From: Vandiemenella viatica
Taxonomy: Eukaryota > Arthropoda > Insecta > Orthoptera > Morabidae
Assembly (NCBI GenBank): GCA_031002005.1
Contig: JARYHS010009186.1
Span: 181,314,437 to 181,378,436 of the forward strand
DNA length: 64,000 nt
Direction of reading: 5' to 3'
The position numbers and the translations under genes are program-made. The notes below the pieces were generated by a model. It did not search any database. It was not told the origin of the DNA and saw only the letters and a list, made by a program, of their open reading frames with translations. Positions 36,701 through 48,700 of the stretch are shown here, in pieces (the stretch's first letter is position 1; every line of letters starts with the position of its first letter).

Positions 36701-39700
36701 CTACTCTTGAATTATTTTAGCATCATGTTTAATCTAAAAAATCCTATTGTCTTGTGGCCACTTACATACAGCTTCCTGTTACAAAAAGAAGCAGTAAATG
36801 TTAATACATTGTTAATGCATTCCTTATATTGCTCTTTCCATGTATTTTCTGATAATGATGTACAATTCATTCCTTGATTTTGCAGTTCATACAGTTATTA
36901 AAAAATGGTACTCATTCATTTTTTAATATGACTCTTCATGACAATTCCAGATCCATTTTGCTTATAACGCTTTTTCTCATCTTCCTCACAAACTTTCAGT
37001 TAAAATATTTTCATCTTAATACAAATAAGCGCTTAAAAACTGTAAAAAAAAGGACATTGCGGCCAAATATGTATATTTAAAGCTTTCATCTCTCATGATT
37101 GAGGTGATCTCCTGACAAAGGGCCTATCGGCAAAATGGTAATTTGAGAAAAACGCAATTGAAAGTTTGTACCACTTTTTCTTTAACACTTAGATCACTGT
37201 GAACGTAATATTACATTCCACAAACTCTTACGAAAAATGCGGCAAATGTAATATTACGTTCCTTAACATGTCAAAATTTTCTTTGGCTAAAAACGTAACG
37301 GAACGTTTGTAGCGTGACTCTGATGGCTTCTCTATGTATTTGAGTTCATCAGGCTACCATCAGAGTTCATCACCTTGAAACCTTTGAAATCGAATATCTG
37401 GGAGTAGATTACAACAATCACAGGGCAGGTGTAGATCTCTTCAACCACCATTTGTCCTGCAGTGCTGTTACACACAAGACAGTGAAGTGGTGGAAGTAAC
37501 TTGCTTTTCACTTGATAATTATGAGTTTATCAAATGCATGCATTTTACACAACACAATCTCAAGAAATAATATCACAACAACACCATTCAGGAGACATGT
37601 TCAGCCATGGTGCTCTCTGATGGTGACACCAATGATGTGACTAGCGGCAATAAAAAAACTTTCAAGATTGACACAGAAGCACTTTCCAGAAAGAGTGTCC
37701 TAAGTCCAGCTGGAAAGAAGAAAGCCCAAAGAAGGTGCATTGTGTGCAGTGATAAAGCAAAGTATTTCACAGGCAACCCCACAAGAAAGGACCCTACCAG
37801 TGTGGCGACCGTGATTGTATTGAACCATGTTTTAGACTCTACCATACACTATGAGAAATAAATGTTTCTACTTATCATCTTAAGAAAAAAGCACTTTAGA
37901 ATACACCTTTTATATATCTGATAATAAATAGCATAATGCAATTTTACAAATTTTTTGTTTAATTTTTCCCTGTAAAACACATGCCACATCATAAATCAAC
38001 ATAACCTGTGAAAAGGAAAAACAGCAACTCTCAAAACCGACATAAAAATTGACTACTCTCAGAAAAAATAAAATACAGTTTTATTTGTTTGCCTAGCTTC
38101 CAACATTTTTATTTTATGCTGAGATGAATGTACTGTAAAACAGCGAAAATCATCCAGTGTACAAGGAGGGAATTGTACCCATTGGATCAGCACTGTAAGT
38201 GTTAATATCATTGTCAAGTTAAACATCAAACTGAAATAAATACTGATATAATGAACATCTTCGCAAAGTATGTATTAAGTCATTCTTGCGACACATACAT
38301 ATTTCAGTATATTACAACATCTTTATATATAAAGATGAATGTATGTTTGTTTGCTTGTTGGTTTGTTTGTTCTTCATACAAATCCACAGTTTTCATCCGA
38401 TCTCGATGAAACTTTGCACACTTATCCTTTGAAACAAAGAGGAAAATACTGTCTACATTTGGTTGAAAAATTATCTGTATAAATAACACATGTTGTGTCA
38501 TAACTTCGAAATACGGCGATAGACAGACACGTTGGATGTGGACGTCTCCAGACCGTGTTTCCGTGTAGTGAACTAGCAGCTCAGTGGCTAAAGAGCTTGC
38601 TTACGAACGTCGTAGTCTCCGGTTCAAATCTCCGTAAAGGCTAAGATTTTTAAAAATTGTTTTTCATCGTAAGAGTCAGGCCTAGGCCGTAGGTTATTTG
38701 GATTGAATGCTAAACTGTAGATATTATAAAGTTAGGGGTGCAATGCGAGGCAAATCGTAGCTAGTCTTGCAATTTTGTAGGTGTACACTTTTTTACGTTA
38801 TAATGATCCCTCAGCTGTTGTTCGCAGTCAGTGTGTGAGTGTGAACCACAGTAATCTTTATATATAAAGATGAATGTATGTTTGTTTGTTTGTTCTTCAT
38901 ACAAATCCACAATTTTTATCCGTTCTCGATGAAACTTTGCACACTTATCCTTTGAAACAAGGAGAAAAATACTGTCTACATTTGGTTGAAAAAATATCTG
39001 TATAAATAACACATTTGTCTCATAACTTCGAAATACGGTGGTAGACAGACATTTTGGATGTGGACGACTGCGTACCGAGATTCCGCGTAGTGGCCTGTCA
39101 GCTGAGTGGCTAAAGCGCTGGCTTACGAACGTCGTGGTCTCCGGTTCGAATCTCCGTCGGGGATAAGATTTTTAAAAATTGTTTTTCATCGTAAGAGTCA
39201 GGCCTGGGTCGTAGGTTATTCGGATTGAATGTTAAACCGTAGATATTAGAAAGTTAGGGGTGCAATGCGAGGCAAATCGTAGGTATTCTTGCAATATTGT
39301 AGGTGTATACTCTTTTACGTTATAATAATCCCTCAGGTTTTGTTCGCAGTCAGTGTGTAAGTGTGAACCACAGTAATCTTTATATATAAAGATGAATGTA
39401 TCTTTGTTTGGTTTTTTTCTTTTGTTGGTTTGTTTGGTCTTCATACAAATCCACAGTTTTTATCCGTTCTCGATGAAACTTTGCACACTTATCCTTTGAA
39501 ACAAGGAGAAAAATACTGTATACATTTGGTTGAAAAATTATCTGTATAAATAACACATTTGTCTCATAACTTCGAAATACGGTGGTAAACAGACATTTTG
39601 GATGTGGACGACTGCGTACCGAGATTCCGCGTAGTGGCCTGTCAGTTCAGTGGCTAAAGCGCTGTCTTACGAACGTCGTGGTCTCCGGTTCGAATCTCCG

Positions 39701-42700
39701 TCGGGGATAAGATTTAAAAAAATTGTTTTTCATCGTAAGAGTCAGGCCTGGGCCGTAGGTTATTCGGATTGAATGTTAAACCGTAGATATTAGAAAGTTA
39801 GGGGTGCAATGCGAGGCAAATCGTAGGTATCCTTGCAATGTTGTAGGTGTATACTCTTTTACGTTATAATGATCCCTCAGGTTTTGTTCGCAGTCAGTGT
39901 GTAAGTGTGAATCACAGTAATATTATTATAATTAGGGATGTAAGTCTCTGTCTTTTTGATACGTTATGACTCCCAATTGGCTATATCGTTGTGATGGAAT
40001 TTTATAAGGAAATCTGTATGAAGGGCACAGGATATTGTTTGCAGTGTGATTAACAGTTGTAGTCACGAAATTTTGAGACCTTATCGAATGGTGACAGAAA
40101 TACTTTGGCAATTGATTCTCATAACTTGGAAATACGGCGATAGACAGACACGTTGGATATGCACGTCTTCAGACCGTGTTTCCGTGTAGTGAGCTGGAAG
40201 CTCAGTGGCTAAAAAGCTTGCTTACGAACGTCGTGGTCTCTGGTTGAAATCTCCGTCGGGGATCAGATTTTTAAAAATTGTTTTTCATCGTAAGAGTCAG
40301 GCCTGGGTCGTAAGTTATTCGGATTGAATGTTAAACTGTAGATATTAGAAAGTTAGGGGCGCAATGCGAGGCAAATCGTAGGTAGTCTTGCAATGTTGTA
40401 GGTGTACACTTTTTTACGTTATAATGATCCCTCAGGTGTTGTTCACAGTCAGTGTGTGAGTGTGAACCACAGTAATATTATTATAAATACGGAAGTAAGT
40501 CTCTGTCTTTTTGTTACGCTTTGACGACTAAATGGCTATTTCGTTGTGATGTAATTTTATAAGGAAATGTGTATGAAGGGCACAGGATATTTTTTCCAGT
40601 ATGATTAACAGTTGTAGTCACGAAATTTTGATATCTTATCGAATAGTGACAGAAATATGTTGGAAATTAATTCTCTTCAAGAGGCAGGTTCGACGGTAGA
40701 ATGATATAGCGATAGCTTTCCTGTCATATTATGCCGACTCGATATTGTTTGGGACTAATCCTTCGTTACCAACAACTTACTATATTTAATTCTGGCAAAA
40801 AAAATCCTTAATCCACGCGTACGAAGTCGCTGGTACGAGGCTAGTACTAATATAAATACGGAAGTAAGTCTCTGTCTTTTTGTTACGTTTTGATGACTAT
40901 ATGGCTATATCGTTGTGATGGAATTTTATAAGGAAAGCTGTAGGAAGGGCACAGGATATTTTTTCCAGTATGATTAACAGTTGTAGTCACGAAATTTTGA
41001 AATCTTATCGAATAGTGACAGAAATATGTTGGAAATTGATTCTCTTCAAGAGGCAGGTTCGACGGTACAATGATATAGTGATAGCTTTCCTGTCATATTA
41101 TGCCGACTCGATATTGTTTGGGACCAATCCTTCGTTACCAACAACTTTTTATATTTAATTCTGGCAAAAAAATTCTTAATCCACGCGTACGAAGTCGCGG
41201 GTACGAGGCTAGTAATTTATAATAGTACTAAATTGCCCTTCTTCCAACGAACACAAAATGCTCTGCATAAAAAGTGAAAAATAATAGTACAATGCAATAT
41301 AAGATGTATTGGAAAATAAATAAATTAAAAGTAAAGAAACCTTTGGGTGCAAAACGCATTTGCAAGGAATTCATTTGAATTTCCTCTATAATGCATTCAA
41401 TCCAATTCCTGTCTGCGGGTGACATGAAGACAAGAAGATCTGTAATATCTTTCACTTTTGATGGGTTAATGGCATTATATGGGATCTGATTGAAGGTAAT
41501 ATTTACGTTTGGATTCCTTGTCACCATATTTGGAATGGTATGTAAATCTCAGTGTAAGTTGTAGAACACAGCAAAGAACCAACTTTTGTGTACTTCATTT
41601 GGACATATTTCTGGATTAGGAAGATATTATTCTTTATTTTTGGTTTTGCCCGGAATAGAGGCTTCAACACTTCCGTCCAATTTCTTTATAATGCCACGAT
41701 CCATTACAACATTGAAAGGTGATGGGTTAGCATGACATTCAACCATGGCCTCCAGATAAGTTTTAGCAGTACCAACTACTGCCTTTTTCTTCACCACAGA
41801 TTTAACAAGGCGGAAATTTCGGTCGCACTGATTGAATGAATGTCCTCTGACTGGGAAAATGAGGTGAATGTCCACAATAAACTTTTTGGCGAACCACATA
41901 CCAAACTGCTCCATGTAAATATTTTTGTTCTGTCCCCCACATGTCAGACAGAAAAACTATTGAGCTTGTGTTACTATTCATTGAACACAGGCAAACAGAA
42001 ATGAAATAACAGAGTTAGCTCCGAAGCTGTACATGTTAAATGACTTGAAGTAATGAAAATATGAAATACGTTTTGTAAGCCAGTTTTTAAGCATTTTTTT
42101 GTTTTTTTTATTTTCTTTGTAATACTCCTAAAACAGCTCATACAGCTTTTTTATGTTAAGTTCAGAATTTTCAAAGTATTTCCTTTCAGATTTGTGTTGT
42201 GAGTAATGACTTGTTTTGCTTAAAATGTGCCTTTAATAGATCAAACACTTCACTGTCCAGCTTACAAGGCCAGTTGATATGTGCCCCTGTTCTTTCCACA
42301 AAAGAACTGCCATTAGACACCTTCCCCTGAATAACGCGTATACGCTTAACAGAAATTTGGTAAAGAGCGTGTATCATAGTTCTACATACTTCAACAGATT
42401 CCCCTTCATTTACCATAATATAATATTTCCATATATGCTAGCGTATATGTTTTGGATTCACTGTCTTTCTTTTTATTTCAACATTGAGTTTATTTACACC
42501 CTGACCAATGATTGGATACTGCTGTTTTACTGTGTGAGTAAAAATATTTTAACTTTTCTGCTTGAGAGTCAGAATTTATTTTATTGAAACACTCCTTTAA
42601 ACAACATTTCTTTACTGCTTTGAAAGTCTTGCCAGTTACAGCTATACCATATCCCGAAGTATATCCTTTTCTGCTTTGTTGTTTTATTTTCTGTACCTCA

Positions 42701-45700
42701 CATTTCACACTCACTTTCTTTTTGCAAAGCAATTCGCCTCTAATCATTTCTTAATCAGTATCCATTACATGAAACCCTAAAACAATGGTAATCACAGCTA
42801 CAATAACATACATAATACAATACAACAATACAATGTACAATGATACATATACAGTATACAATAATACAAGACATATAAAACAATACAATAACTTGCAGAA
42901 CAGACCACGATACAGTCCTAGTGTCAAAAGCTGTTTCTGGATATGATGTTTCAAACAAATTAATAACTTCGCACAGTGTTGCCACATCAAAACGAAAATA
43001 TCAGAGATTGTTGATTACAATATGACTGTTCATTACAACAGATCTCTGGAAAAGAGGACCATGTGCCTGCAGGCCCTTTGTCAGGAGATAGCCTCAATTC
43101 TGCTGGTAAAAGATTATCCTTGTCATATCCTTTTAGTTACTGTGCTGTGTCATATGAGATAGTTTTAAATATGTGTTGGATGATTTCTCTCGTTAGCTTT
43201 AGTAACGTACCAAACAATGCATATTGATTAACTCTATAAAATGTGCATGATTATTAGTAAGTGCCTGGATCTCGAAGCTAATTATACTGTGTGTACTCTT
43301 GTTTTAGTTTAGCAGGCAGCCTAAGACAAAATCTTGTGTGAGGATTATTAAACGTAATGGCAAAACATTGGGTAATCTGTTGCTGAAATAGCCTGGGTAT
43401 TCATAGTACTAGTCCCAGTCACCTTCCCGACCTTTCAAACTTCAGTTACAGTAATATAGGTGCTTAGATTTATGTTAACAGGTTGCTGTTTTTGGTCTAT
43501 TGTTCTTAGGTTCCTCTGCTAATTGTTTTTGTTATGGGTCCTCCATCTTGTAACTAAACAAAATACTTTTTATGGTATACATGTTTTGTCATTATTTAAG
43601 ACATCCTCAGTTTGTTTTTGCTTATGGATTAGAATAGGCAAATTTGATGTTCTGTACCAGCTATATGTTTCACATCATTCTCTCAAATATTTTAATAGTA
43701 TAAAGCTACATATTAGAAAAAACTGTACATAGACTCCAAAAGCATATACCTGGGGCCACTCGTGACCAAGTATGGCACTATCAAACAACTTAAACATTTT
43801 AAGCACTTGGGGGAAATTATTGGGAATACTGGAAATGAGAAAGAGGCCCACAATATCCACACGGAAAAACTATGTAAAGCATATACATTTACTTGGAATA
43901 CTTACAATAAGAAATCACTTTCCACCAAAGTCAGACTCCACCATTACCACACCGTTGTTTTCCCAGGAGCACTGTATGCAATGGAAACATTGCCATTAAC
44001 TGTTAACATCGAAGTAATTTAATAAGTAGAATAATAGATGCTGAGAAAAATATTTGGTCTCAATATCCAAGATAGCATCTGAATGCACAAAAACCCAGAA
44101 GAACTGTATTCATTGACTGAATGATTCACCTCATTTGCACAGTAAAGACATATCAGATTCTACAGAATGGATGACGTGCAGCTGACCAAGAAAATCTTAC
44201 GCATCATCAGCGGACCTTGACAAACCAAAACATGCTGCCTTGTTGAAACCCAAAAGGATCTCGCAGAAGTCGACTTAGACCCACTGAGATCTCCACAGAG
44301 TACATATAGACAAATAATGGCTTCAGATAAGTTTGTATCCGAGTTCCCAAAAGCAGAAGATCTAAAACTTAGAAATGCTTGAACATAAGAGAGATATCAA
44401 GCACCAAGTGAAGGATGAGGAGATTTTGGGAAGAAAAGAACAAGAATAATAAGAACAACAATTCAAATTAATGGTTCCATGTGCTGCTTAATGGGTCAGA
44501 TGATAAAAATAAATAAATATACATACTGAGATTACACATGATTTCAGTTTTGCTCGCCATGTTCTGAACTGTGGACAGGTGTTTGTTATTGTGTAAACTT
44601 ATAGCTAGCATAGAACTTTGAACTTGCACATTCTAATCCATAAGCAAAAACTGGCACCGAGGATCTCTCGAATAAAATTAAAATGTGTATGTCATAACAA
44701 GCATCTTTGTTAGATGCAAAAAGGAAGACCCTTGAGCAGTTCAGTAATGTTTCGATTGTTGCACTTTTTTGTATTTTTATAATAACATTACAATTATTTT
44801 AAATAATAAATATGTATTGCATATTTTCTTCACTGCAAGCATGTTAAAGAGTGATCTTGTTTTTTCTCTCCCAGGACAATGAATCCAACCAATAGAAGCA
44901 AGACACCTGTAGCTTCTTTTGTAATGGAGGACATTGCAGTTGCCATTTCTGTTTTCACTAGTACAGAAGCTCAACAAACTACGATGTGTGCTGTCACGCG
45001 GAGTGGTGTGATGCACGTTTATAGGCATCAGCTGAATGGGTAAGGCTTTGCTTTTCAGAGAATTGATATTTTTAAATAAAAAGCTGATTAGAATTTGTTA
45101 TATTTTATTATTGTCAAACTTCTTATTTCTTTATAGCTTTACATTTTCAGTCGCCAGGGATACAAGCCGCATTTTAATTCGTTTAGTACTTGAATCTCCA
45201 AATTTGTTAACTTAATCTCCTTTTTTACCCGAAATATTGTATTTTCTTTGTGTGTGTGTGTGTGTGTGTGTTTTGTGTTGCTGCTGCCCTCCTCCTTTCA
45301 ATTTTGGTGAGTGTTGGGTGTTTTTTCCCTTTCTTTTCCATGTAAATATTGCCTTGTGGCATTTCTTTCCTTTCATTGTTACCTATAGTCTGTTTTATTT
45401 TTCTTTGGGATTCGTTATGCTATAAGTTTTCCTAAGTAAGCTTGTAAGCTACAAAATCCCATTTGTTGTTACTGCAGATTAGAAATTGTGAACTATAGCT
45501 TTGTGTTGTAGTTTCTTTAATTATTTAACTGAATTTATATGAAATTGACATGTAGGATGCATTGACCATTTTTGTCTGCTGCACTGGCAATTGGAGGGTT
45601 ATGAGTAGGGTTCGGATCTTTAGGACAAGTAATATTTTTTTCCTGCCTTCGTTTTGAGCGGAAATGCTGAATTAAACACTGATTCAACATTTCTGGTTGT

Positions 45701-48700
45701 ATTTAAATGTATTTTATACAGCATATAAGTGAATATTCAGACCAGTTTTCTAGTTTTGGTCATATTTCGATAATATTCATGGTCTTTTGGTCATATTTTG
45801 AGGAAAAATTTTGTAATTTTTTTTTAATAGTATCAGGAATTCAATAGATATAGATGAGAAGAAATTAAGATAATTATTAACAGAACTGTACTTCTGCTAT
45901 ACAGGGGGAGGACTAATTTTCACTGTGGTCAGAATTCGCCAGTCAAGAAATAAAGTTATACACTATTTTCACTCTCTAAATGTAATAGTGTGACCGCCTA
46001 TAATCTCGGCAATGCAGCAGAAGCATGCCTGTGTCGATCCGCATCAATATCTCAATGAAATATCCTCAGTCATCGTTAAATCTGCAGTGGATCAGTGAGT
46101 TACCTACCACCATTCCGAAACTAAAATTTTCTGAAAGTGTGAAGCTACTAAGGGAATTAAGAGAAGAGTATTTTAGTACAGATGAAAGAGTTCTATTATG
46201 TAAATTTTCTGAAATTAAAGTGACATCAACAAAACGATTTAAAATTTAACTTCCCAACGGCGCAAAGAGTGCACGGAAGCAAATTATGCTATTTACATGA
46301 AAGCAACACTAGATAAAATAAATGATGTATAATTGAGCATGTTTTGATGTATAGCAAATTTAAATGTCTGGTTTATTTTAGGTCATATTTACCAATTTTA
46401 AGGTCATATTTGCCTGCATTTTTCTCTATTTTGTTGGTCATAAAGATCCGAACCCTAGTTATGAGGGTCATTCAAATATTTTTCTTTTTTTAAAAAGCCT
46501 CCTTCATTGGATTTATATTTGGCAGAACAAATATAAAATTATTTTTCTGTCTAGTCTCCATAAATGCACATTTTTCCCCATTATCATACATTTTTTTTAA
46601 AAAATCCTTTGTAAAAATTTGTTGGATGTGTACATAGCCAGTTGTGCACAAAGTATTGTTCCTCTTTGTCACAAATTTTATCCTCCACTTAAATCCTTTT
46701 GAGAAGTCACCAGAGTTGAAATGAGGAGAGTATTGGCAACAAAAATAAAAAGTAAAAAACTTTAACAAACTCAATAGTTAATGTCAAATCATTATTAAAG
46801 ATAGAACCATGTGACTCGGTTCATGTGGACCCCCACGAACAACGCAGCCACTTGAATGATGGTTTCAACCATTGGAATCAGATTAGTTATGGTGGTGGGG
46901 GATGGGAGGGAGGCAGCCAACCAGCAACAGTATCAGTGGAAATGTTAATCATGGAAAGAAATCAGTCAAAATGAAAGTAAAAAGGAGCGTGTAAATGAGG
47001 TGAAAAATTATTTCAAAAAAGCTAAAAGATCAACGAATACTAAACCAAACTAAATTTTGAAGTAAAATCTGCATATATAAATTAACTGTACTAGCAAGTG
47101 AAGGGAATGCCAGTGTGTGAAAGGTGAGTAAGATATTAGATTGAGGCCCGGGAGGTGTTTGAAATCGAAACGTGTTGGTAGGTTAATTCCCACATCCAAA
47201 GTTCGGTAGGGGATGTGGTTTCGGAGAGTACTCTGGTGGCTCAAACTGTGAAACAATTTTTCAGGTCACTAGTGTTATGAGAACATGATTAGTATCAGGG
47301 TGGTTTAGAATCTGAGAGTAAATTTTGTCTCATTCTGATGGGTAACAGCAGACCACCCAACCTACAAAAATGTACTGATGCACAAATGCCAACTGTTTAA
47401 TGCTCCTAATCCACCCTACAGCTTCTTACCTTATAACAGGCTTTGTTGCAAAATGAGCAGTATGGATCAACCCACCACAACTGTAACAATTGTAACTTTA
47501 TCACTGTTAAAACTTACCCAATCATAGGCCATGTCACCTATACCACATCCCATCTGGTACACCCCCTCAGCAGACACTATTGCCAGAGTTCTTACTCCAG
47601 CCTCACCATGAAGCATATAGAACACAACTACTGAAAAGCTCATTGTCAGCTACATTCAGACCAACTCTATGGTTGGTACAAAATTGAAAAGTAAAAAATT
47701 CGTCTATTTTAATTAAGATCTTGAAGTAGTAATGCTAGATTATGGGAAATTTCTGGACCATTTATATGAATTGTGTGCAAGTGTTGCGATTTTTGTGTTT
47801 GTGTGTTACGTTTTGTACGTGTGGCATGTTTTTAATAAATTGTGTTTTCAGGAGATGCCAGAAGCCAATAAAACCAAAAGTTACAGTGCAAATAGCTTCA
47901 GACACAGGTCAGAATAAACAATCAGTGTTGCCGATACCAATAGTGGGTGCAAAAATGTGTGATGAAAATACCATTCTCATTGGACATGGAGACAATACAT
48001 TCCTGTGCTTCGAAAAGATAGTAATAATTTTTATATATATATATAAATTTGATTATATGAATAATAACTTTACCACTGTTAAAACCTGTAGTAGAAAGTA
48101 ACTGTCAGTTTTAAGATAGCCATTTTATTTATGTATAATAAAGATTGAATCAGCAGTATTGAATGATTATTGTTTCCATCAGGTGCCAAACTGTTATGAG
48201 AAGGTGCTGTGCCTTGTTAGACAAGATCCACGACGATCAGTTGCTGTAAAGGTAGATGCAGCATCAAAGGTATGGGTTATCCCAGTTATTTTTTTTAGAT
48301 TATTGCAGTAGCAAGAGGAGAAGCATTACTCTCTTGTGCGGTTTATTAGTTATTTTCTGTAAAATGAATTTCAGCTTTATCGGTAGTGACAAGTGTCTCT
48401 TAAATTTTTTTAATTTTTGCCTTCATTCTCTTTAAGTTTTTAATGCTGTTGTTCAATTTCTCACATCCTGAACAGATCTGTTTATCCAAAATTATATGTT
48501 ACAACCAATGCACACATTTAATTGTTTCATATACTTATCTTTTTCCACAACTTATTAGGCAACTGTTCCCTATGCTAACAAATAATCATTTTCATCGAAA
48601 ACTGTGAGCTTACATGCTGTCTCCATTTTATGTTAAACTCTTTCACAAATCTCTTCATTAACTGTTTCTGAAATTTGTTGAAACAATTAGTTTACGAGGG

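Larger units (their letters stand above)
38330..41212 (+). mobile_element. Composite Helitron with tandem internal units
   Basis: The 5' end is TCTTTATATATAAAGATG at 38330 and the 3' end GGGTACGAGGCTAG at 41212, between A (38329) and T (41213). The inside is not coding. Units of about 523 bp start with the same 5' end at 38330, 38855 and 39376, a fourth incomplete unit lies at about 40121-40475, and two 3'-end modules close the array (about 40472-41212). Each complete unit carries a tRNA-like box region. The structure suggests repeated read-through of Helitron ends or several relatives inserted tail to head. Confidence 0.8.
37098..43098 (-). mobile_element. 6-kb TIR transposon of unclear superfamily
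   Basis: ATTGAGG then ATCTCCTGACAAAGGGCCT at the left (37098-37127) has an inverted partner at the right (43069-43098), about 30 bp with two or three mismatches. Minus-strand transposase remnants at 41228-42990 belong to it. It has taken in a piggyBac derivative (37186-38201) and a Helitron (38330-41212); without these it would be about 2.1 kb. Target duplication is unclear because the bases next to the tips are self-complementary (ATT/AAT). I cannot assign the superfamily. Confidence 0.6.
32617..44874 (+). other. WDR43: WDR43 intron 3 (12.3 kb)
   Basis: GT-AG intron, the largest in the window. It contains a pogo/Tigger remnant, a SINE-like repeat, the 6-kb TIR element with its two inserts, and a LINE fragment. 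The stretches 33324-35800, 36080-37090 and 43100-43740 hold no recognised gene; a 14-base C run occurs at 34368-34381. Confidence 0.85.
45040..47851 (+). other. WDR43: WDR43 intron 4 (2.8 kb)
   Basis: GT-AG intron with a TG microsatellite and a hAT-type non-autonomous element. The sequence after 46466 begins GGGTCATTCAAATATTTTTC and continues with mariner-like terminal composition to about 46780, but no transposase motif is convincing. Nothing is recognised at 46800-47840. Confidence 0.85.

Noticed and set aside
37588..37845. Minus-strand ORF of 85 codons
   Set aside because: It is the antisense of the piggyBac C-terminal coding sequence, which has clear family motifs on the plus strand.
38567..40262. 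Four tRNA-like sequences as tRNA genes
   Set aside because: A and B boxes are recognisable, but the anticodon arm does not pair, no acceptor stem is seen, and all four lie in repeats of a Helitron.
38330..41212. Regularly spaced repeats as a CRISPR-like array
   Set aside because: Units are over 500 bp, the whole unit is repeated without unique spacers, and the DNA is eukaryotic.
42751..42990. Hydrophobic ORF as a membrane protein
   Set aside because: The hydrophobic run comes from a low-complexity ACAATAC-type repeat; the segment lies in the decayed transposase region.
43523..43732. Plus-strand ORF of 69 codons before the LINE fragment
   Set aside because: No motif, no splice context and no similarity to neighbouring elements; likely chance.
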